Assembly: GCF_025362435.1 (NCBI RefSeq)
Contig: NZ_JANYGL010000143.1
Coordinates: 1 to 50,868, forward strand
Origin: Polymorphobacter sp.
Lineage (GTDB): Bacteria > Pseudomonadota > Alphaproteobacteria > Sphingomonadales > Sphingomonadaceae
Direction of reading: 5' to 3'
DNA length: 50,868 nucleotides
Of this stretch, positions 46,596 through 50,868 are shown piece by piece. Each line of letters starts with the position of its first letter. Positions within the stretch are counted from its first letter, which is position 1. Below the pieces are notes generated by a model. It searched no databases. It had not been told where the DNA came from and saw nothing but the letters and a program-made list of their open reading frames with translations. The position numbers were made by a program, and so were the translations under genes.

Positions 46596-48041
46596 ATGAA
46601 TCCGAGAAAGGTGGCAGGGGCGTCGAACGGCAAGACGGCCATTCCGCTCGATGCCGTTATCTTGACCGTCCGGGCGGTCGAATTTGCGCTGGTCATCATC
46701 TCCGGGATGTTCGCGAGTTCGATGCTCGTGCCCCCCGAAGTGGAGTCGGGGCCGATTTATTCGCGGATCGTGTTCGTCGCAGCAGTGGCGTTCGCCGTTC
46801 TCGCCGAGACCGTCGGCAGCTACGACATCGAGGCGCAATTTTCGCTGCGTCAGGCGTGGCAGCGCGTCGCGACCGCATGGGTGACGACGACGCTGTTCCT
46901 CGTCACGCTCGGATTTCTTCTCAAGGCGTCGGACCAAGTGTCGCGCGAATGGGCTTTCGGCTGGTTCATGACCGGCGGCGCGCTCCTGCTGTCGAGCCGC
47001 CTGGCGATGACGATTTGGGTCCGGCGGCTGAAGCGCCAGGGCATTTTCAACCAGCGCGTCGCGATCTTTGGGGCAGGGCCACAGGGCGCCCGGCTGGCGA
47101 ACTACATCCTGACGACCGACAAGCTGACGATCACGCTTGTCGGCTTTTATGATGATCGGCTCGACGGGCGTGTGCCGACGTCGCACCACGGTATTCCCGT
47201 TCTCGGTAATCTGACCGGACTGATGGCGGCGATTCGGGGCGGAGGGATCGATCAGGTTATCGTCGCGCTGCCGTGGTCCGCCGAGGCGCGGCTTCAGGCG
47301 GTTGTCGGGCGGCTTGCCTTGACCCCGGTCCGGATCCGGCTGGCACCCGATCTCGCCAGCTTCGTCTTTGCCCGCCGGCCGGTCGTGCTGCTCGGCGATA
47401 TGCCGGTGATGACGCTGTTCGAGCGTCCGATCTCGGGGGTCGACGCCTGGGTCAAGGCGGCCGAGGACCGCATTCTCGCCGTGCTGTCACTCGTTCTTCT
47501 CGGTGTTCCGATGCTGTTGATCGCCCTGGCTATCAGGCTCGATTCGCCGGGCCCGGTGTTTTTCCGGCAGGCGCGCGAGGGGTTCAATAACCGTCCATTC
47601 CGCGTCTACAAGTTCCGGACGATGTTCCACAACCGGTCGCAAGACTCGGATATCATTCAGGCGCAGCGGCGCGATCCGCGAATTACCCGCGTCGGTGCGA
47701 TCCTCCGCCGGACGAGCCTCGACGAACTGCCGCAGCTTATCAACGTGTTGCGCGGCGATATGTCGGTGGTTGGGCCGCGGCCGCATGCGGCTTCTACTCG
47801 GGCGGGGGGAAGGTTGTTTTCGGATGTGTTGTCGTCGTATGCGGCGCGGCACAAGGTCAAGCCGGGGATCACCGGCTGGGCGCAGGTGTGTGGCTGGCGG
47901 GGTCAGACCGACACTGAGGAAAAGCTCGTAAAGCGCTTTGAACACGACCTTTATTATATCGAGAACTGGTCGATCTGGTTCGACTTCTACGTCCTTTGCC
48001 GCACCGTCGTCGCGGTGATCCTGCCCCGCAACGCCTTTTGA
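46596..48041 (+). CDS. Exopolysaccharide polyprenyl glycosylphosphotransferase (initiating sugar transferase)
   Basis: A 481-residue membrane enzyme of the PssY/EpsB/WcaJ type, which moves a sugar-1-phosphate onto undecaprenyl phosphate to start the EPS unit. The N-terminal half has four membrane helices and a CoA-binding-like domain ([19 protein letters not shown]). A fifth helix ([20 protein letters not shown]) precedes the catalytic domain, with [45 protein letters not shown] and [17 protein letters not shown]. The first sugar (probably glucose) is inference. The ATG at 46596 is preferred over TTG at 46587; the ribosome site is weak. Confidence 0.92.
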   Translation: MNPRKVAGASNGKTAIPLDAVILTVRAVEFALVIISGMFASSMLVPPEVESGPIYSRIVFVAAVAFAVLAETVGSYDIEAQFSLRQAWQRVATAWVTTTLFLVTLGFLLKASDQVSREWAFGWFMTGGALLLSSRLAMTIWVRRLKRQGIFNQRVAIFGAGPQGARLANYILTTDKLTITLVGFYDDRLDGRVPTSHHGIPVLGNLTGLMAAIRGGGIDQVIVALPWSAEARLQAVVGRLALTPVRIRLAPDLASFVFARRPVVLLGDMPVMTLFERPISGVDAWVKAAEDRILAVLSLVLLGVPMLLIALAIRLDSPGPVFFRQAREGFNNRPFRVYKFRTMFHNRSQDSDIIQAQRRDPRITRVGAILRRTSLDELPQLINVLRGDMSVVGPRPHAASTRAGGRLFSDVLSSYAARHKVKPGITGWAQVCGWRGQTDTEEKLVKRFEHDLYYIENWSIWFDFYVLCRTVVAVILPRNAF

Positions 48042-48115
48042 GGCGTCGCCGGGAGGCGGCAATTCCCGGCCGCACCTCCACGCGCACAAGACCCGCACAA
48101 CGCCGATCGCTGGAA

Positions 48116-48142
48116 ACACCCGCCGGCACGCGCGGCGGGTGT
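48116..48142. terminator. Hairpin between convergent genes
   Basis: ACACCCGCCG (48116-48125) pairs with CGGCGGGTGT (48133-48142) with a seven-base loop. It lies between the ends of the sugar transferase gene (plus) and the DUF885 gene (minus). On the minus strand the stem is followed by TTT, so it probably ends transcripts coming from the right; it may also act on the left ones. Confidence 0.65.
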
Positions 48143-48157
48143 GGTGCAGAGCCCGGG

Positions 48158-50014
48158 TTAGCCTCGCGCGTTGGCGATATAGCTGTCGATCGCGGTCGCC
48201 AGCACCGTCAGCGGTACGCCGCCGGTCATAACGACCGCATCGTCGAACCCGGCGAGCGTGTACTTCGGGCCGAGCGCCGCCTTGGCCTTCGCCCGCAGCC
48301 GGACGATCTCGTTGTGGCCGATCTTGTAGCCGCACGCCTGCCCGGGGGCGACGCAGTAGCGGTCGACCTCGCTCGTCATCGCCTGCTTGCCCTTGCCGGT
48401 CTCGCTGGTCAGGAAGTCGACCGACTGCTCGCGCGTCCAGCGCATCGAATGGAGCCCGGTGTCGACGACGAGGCGACAGGCGCGGAACTGCTGCGCCTGG
48501 AGGTAGCCCAACTGCCCGAACGGGTCGTCGGCATACAGGCCGAGCTCGTCGACGACCTGCTCCGCGTACAGCGCCCAGCCTTCGACAAAGGCGTTGAACC
48601 CGGTCAGCGAGGTGATCAGCGGCGGCTTGACCTTGGCTTCGGCGAGATAGGCGAACTGGAAGCCGTGCCCGGGAACGCCCTCGTGCGCGGTCAGCGTCGA
48701 CAGCTGGTACTTCGGCCACAGGTCGGTCGACTTGAGATTGATGTAGTAGATCGCCGGGCGCGAGCCATCGAGCGCGGCGGGGTTCATGTAGCCGAGCGCG
48801 GCGCCGTCCTGGATGTCGGCGGGGACCTGCTTGACCATGACGTCGGCGCGCAGGCCGAGGTTCGACACCCGCGGCAGCAGCTGGCGGATCGCCGCGAGCC
48901 GCCCGTTGCAATAGGCGATGATCGCCGCGCGGCCCTCGGCGGTGTTCGGAAACAGGAAGCGCGGGTCGGTGTTGAGCGCGGTGACGCGCGCGCCGACGCT
49001 GCCCTGCGTCATCCCTTGGCTTTTAAGGATCGCGTCCATCCGTGACTGGAGCAGCTTGTTCTGCTCGAGCCCGGTGCGGTGGATCTCGGCGGGCGACAGC
49101 TCGGTCGTCGTGCCGAGCCGCAACGCATAGCGGTAGAAGGCGTCGCCATCGGGCAGGCGCTGGATGCTGCCGACGTTGGGGGCGTGCTCGGTCGCCTTGG
49201 CGAAGCCGGCGATCTGGCGGTCGAGGGCAGGGTAGACCTCGCGCTCGACGATCGCGGTGCAGCGTCCGGCCCAGTCGCCGTCGATGCCGGCGGCCTTGGC
49301 ACGCGTCGCGAGCGACGCGACGATTCGCTGGTTCGCGGCCGCGGTGGCGCGATAGCCGCGCAGCTGGCCGAGCGCGTTCGACGCGACGAAGCTCGGCGGG
49401 ATCACCCCGATCGCGGCGTCGCGAGCGATCTGCGCGGTTTCGCCGTCGAGCTGCTTCGCCAGCGCCGACACCCGCGCGAGATACGCCTCGGCGTCGGCGC
49501 GGGTCTTGACGATGTGCTGCGAGTCGAGAAATTCGGGGACGCTGCTCAGCGCGCCGTTCTGTTGCGAGATGGCGTAGGGCTGTGCGCCGCCGAGGAAACC
49601 CGCCTTGGCGCCGCCGCCGTAAGCAAACTTGCTGCCGTCGATCGCGCGGTTCGCCGAGTACAGCACGGTGTCGCGGCGCAGCCTCGCCGTCGCATCAAGG
49701 CGGGCGGGGGCGATTGCGTCGAGCTGGCGCTTCATCGCCACCGCCTGCGCCGTCCAGCGCGCGTCGCCCGCCGGCGAGATGTCGCTCAGCTCGGACTTCA
49801 GCGCGATCCGCGCGCCGTTATCGACGCCGAGGCCGGTCGCCATCTCGGGAGCGAGGGCGAGGATTTCGTCGGCAAAAACGTCGAGCTCGCGGGCGAGGGT
49901 GGTGCCCGCGTCCCCGGTGACGGCGGCCCACGCCGATCCGGGCAAGGCGGCGGCAGCGACCGTCGCGCCCCCAGCGAGCAGCATCGTCCGGCGGTCGATC
50001 ATGGTGATGGTCAT
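48158..50014 (-). CDS. DUF885 family exported protein (putative metallopeptidase)
   Basis: A 618-residue protein. The start MIDRRTMLLAGGATVAAAALPGSAWA is a Tat-type signal peptide (RR followed by LL), so the protein is probably folded before export. The main body is alpha-helical. The late HEGVPGHGFQ with the downstream EGWALYAEQ is an H-E-x-x-x-x-H/E pattern of zinc metallopeptidases of the M3/M32-like fold, and DUF885 members often carry such a site. It may act on peptides in the periplasm. The ATG at 50014 has GGGGAAG upstream and lies 45 bases after sppA. Confidence 0.85.
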   Translation of the reverse strand: MTITMIDRRTMLLAGGATVAAAALPGSAWAAVTGDAGTTLARELDVFADEILALAPEMATGLGVDNGARIALKSELSDISPAGDARWTAQAVAMKRQLDAIAPARLDATARLRRDTVLYSANRAIDGSKFAYGGGAKAGFLGGAQPYAISQQNGALSSVPEFLDSQHIVKTRADAEAYLARVSALAKQLDGETAQIARDAAIGVIPPSFVASNALGQLRGYRATAAANQRIVASLATRAKAAGIDGDWAGRCTAIVEREVYPALDRQIAGFAKATEHAPNVGSIQRLPDGDAFYRYALRLGTTTELSPAEIHRTGLEQNKLLQSRMDAILKSQGMTQGSVGARVTALNTDPRFLFPNTAEGRAAIIAYCNGRLAAIRQLLPRVSNLGLRADVMVKQVPADIQDGAALGYMNPAALDGSRPAIYYINLKSTDLWPKYQLSTLTAHEGVPGHGFQFAYLAEAKVKPPLITSLTGFNAFVEGWALYAEQVVDELGLYADDPFGQLGYLQAQQFRACRLVVDTGLHSMRWTREQSVDFLTSETGKGKQAMTSEVDRYCVAPGQACGYKIGHNEIVRLRAKAKAALGPKYTLAGFDDAVVMTGGVPLTVLATAIDSYIANARG

Positions 50015-50059
50015 TCGGCTTCCCCTCTTATTGTGATGACGGGCGACGCCCGCGGCTGG

Positions 50060-50868
50060 TTAGCGGACGGCGGCGGTTGCGGTGGCGAGCCAGTCGGCGC
50101 TGCGGGCGATATTGGCGGGCCGCGGCGGGGCGAGGCCCGAGCATTCGAGGCAGTGTGCCTGGATCGTCGATCCGCCGGCGACCGCCGCCGCCTCGCCAAT
50201 CGCGCCGAAGATGCGCGCGCGGCTCGCTGCGGTGATCTTGGCGAACGGGTCGCGGGCACGCGCCTGTTCATCGTTGTCGCCGCCGCCGAGACCGAGCGAT
50301 TGGCCGATCAGCTGGAACAGCAGCGACGGCGTCTTCTCGACGTCGATCGTGCGCGGCGTATCGCCGAGCTTCGCCGCGCGGCCCGCCGCCGCGACCGCCG
50401 CGTCGAGGCCGCCGAGATGATCGACGAGCTTGAGGTTTAGCGCGTCGGCGCCGGTCCAGACGCGGCCCTGCGCGATCTCGTCGACACGCGCGACGGGCAA
50501 GTGGCGTGCGGCGGCGACGAGCCCGGTGAAGCGGCGATAGACGTCGTCGATCGATGCCTGGAGGATCGTCGCGCTGTCGGGGGTCAGCCCGCGCAGGACG
50601 TCGGGATCGCCGGTGTACGGGGTCGACTTGGTCGCGTCGGTGGTGATGCCGAGCTTGGTCAGCGCGCGATTGAAGGTCGGGATCACCGCAAAGACCCCGA
50701 TCGACCCGGTGATCGTCGACGGCTGGGCAAAGACCTGCGATGCCGCGGTCGATACCCAATATCCGCCCGATGCCGCCACCGGCCCCATCGAGGCGATCAC
50801 CGGCAGGCCCTTGGCGGTCGCCTGCGCCAGTGCCTCGCGGATGCGTTCGGAGGCGAGGACCGACCCGC
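50060..50868 (-). CDS. sppA: Signal peptide peptidase SppA, C-terminal part (5' end off window)
   Basis: The visible 269 codons are the second half of a 67-kDa-type SppA, which cleaves remnant signal peptides in the membrane. The segment GSVLASERIREALAQATAKG at the window edge matches the family before the catalytic region, ASMGPVAASGGYWVSTAA holds the nucleophilic serine (SGGYW), and TITGSIGVFAVIPTFNRALTKLGI follows. The C-terminal part extends to a short hydrophilic tail. The gene's start, membrane anchor and general-base lysine are out of the window. Confidence 0.92.
   Translation of the reverse strand, partial: GSVLASERIREALAQATAKGLPVIASMGPVAASGGYWVSTAASQVFAQPSTITGSIGVFAVIPTFNRALTKLGITTDATKSTPYTGDPDVLRGLTPDSATILQASIDDVYRRFTGLVAAARHLPVARVDEIAQGRVWTGADALNLKLVDHLGGLDAAVAAAGRAAKLGDTPRTIDVEKTPSLLFQLIGQSLGLGGGDNDEQARARDPFAKITAASRARIFGAIGEAAAVAGGSTIQAHCLECSGLAPPRPANIARSADWLATATAAVR

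Overview
The window looks like a chromosomal segment of a high-GC alphaproteobacterium of the Sphingomonadales. The clues are a canonical rpsB-tsf-pyrH-frr-uppS-cdsA-dxr-rseP-bamA-skp-fabZ cluster, a HWE-type histidine kinase, a PhoK-like alkaline phosphatase, a protein with the PEPxxWA form of the PEP-CTERM tail, and an exosortase/EPS locus of the type found in sphingomonads. This assignment is inference from gene content; no 16S gene is present. Layout: (1) 1-137 is the end of an IS5-family insertion sequence, abutting the 3' side of recO. (2) 167-12.6 kb is a mixed stretch: recO, a small exported protein coupled to a GNAT acetyltransferase, the replicative polymerase dnaE, a PAS-HWE kinase, a membrane diguanylate cyclase lacking the RxxD inhibitory site, a PhoK-like phosphatase, a TonB-like protein and a PEPxxWA-CTERM exported protein. 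(3) 12.9-23.9 kb is the translation/isoprenoid/envelope cluster, with many 1-14 base overlaps. (4) 23.9-30.4 kb holds an MHS-type MFS transporter, lon with a strong terminator, an HU gene, tRNA-Val(CAC), a DUF1345 membrane protein, a decayed nhaA fragment and a tiny His/Thr-rich exported protein. (5) 30.5-48.0 kb is an exopolysaccharide locus. (6) 48.2 kb to the end holds a DUF885 Tat-type exported peptidase-like gene and the 3' part of sppA. How the EPS locus is organised: a minus-strand arm runs AAA+ ATPase, glycosyltransferase, EpsD-type lipoprotein, Wzx-like flippase, FrhB-like Fe-S protein, then rfbA-rfbC-rfbD-rfbB, where each rfb junction is a 4-base ATGA overlap. Diverging from it, a plus-strand arm encodes an EpsL-like outer-membrane barrel, the EpsE/Wza-like export protein, the EpsF/Wzc-like chain-length protein, an EpsG-like P-loop protein, an exosortase (XrtV type) and EpsI. 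A small three-helix membrane protein converges on epsI, and a polyprenyl glycosylphosphotransferase follows. Together these make dTDP-rhamnose, start a lipid-linked glycan, flip it and export it, while the exosortase presumably handles PEPxxWA-tagged proteins such as the one at 11.8-12.6 kb. No Wzy polymerase and only one non-initiating glycosyltransferase are present, so the pathway must be completed elsewhere. The most unusual points are the EpsG-like protein that has cysteine in place of the Walker A lysine, the uncharacterised AAA+ ATPase at the divergent promoter with repeated GTCCGGTA sites, and the exosortase module with its small convergent partner.
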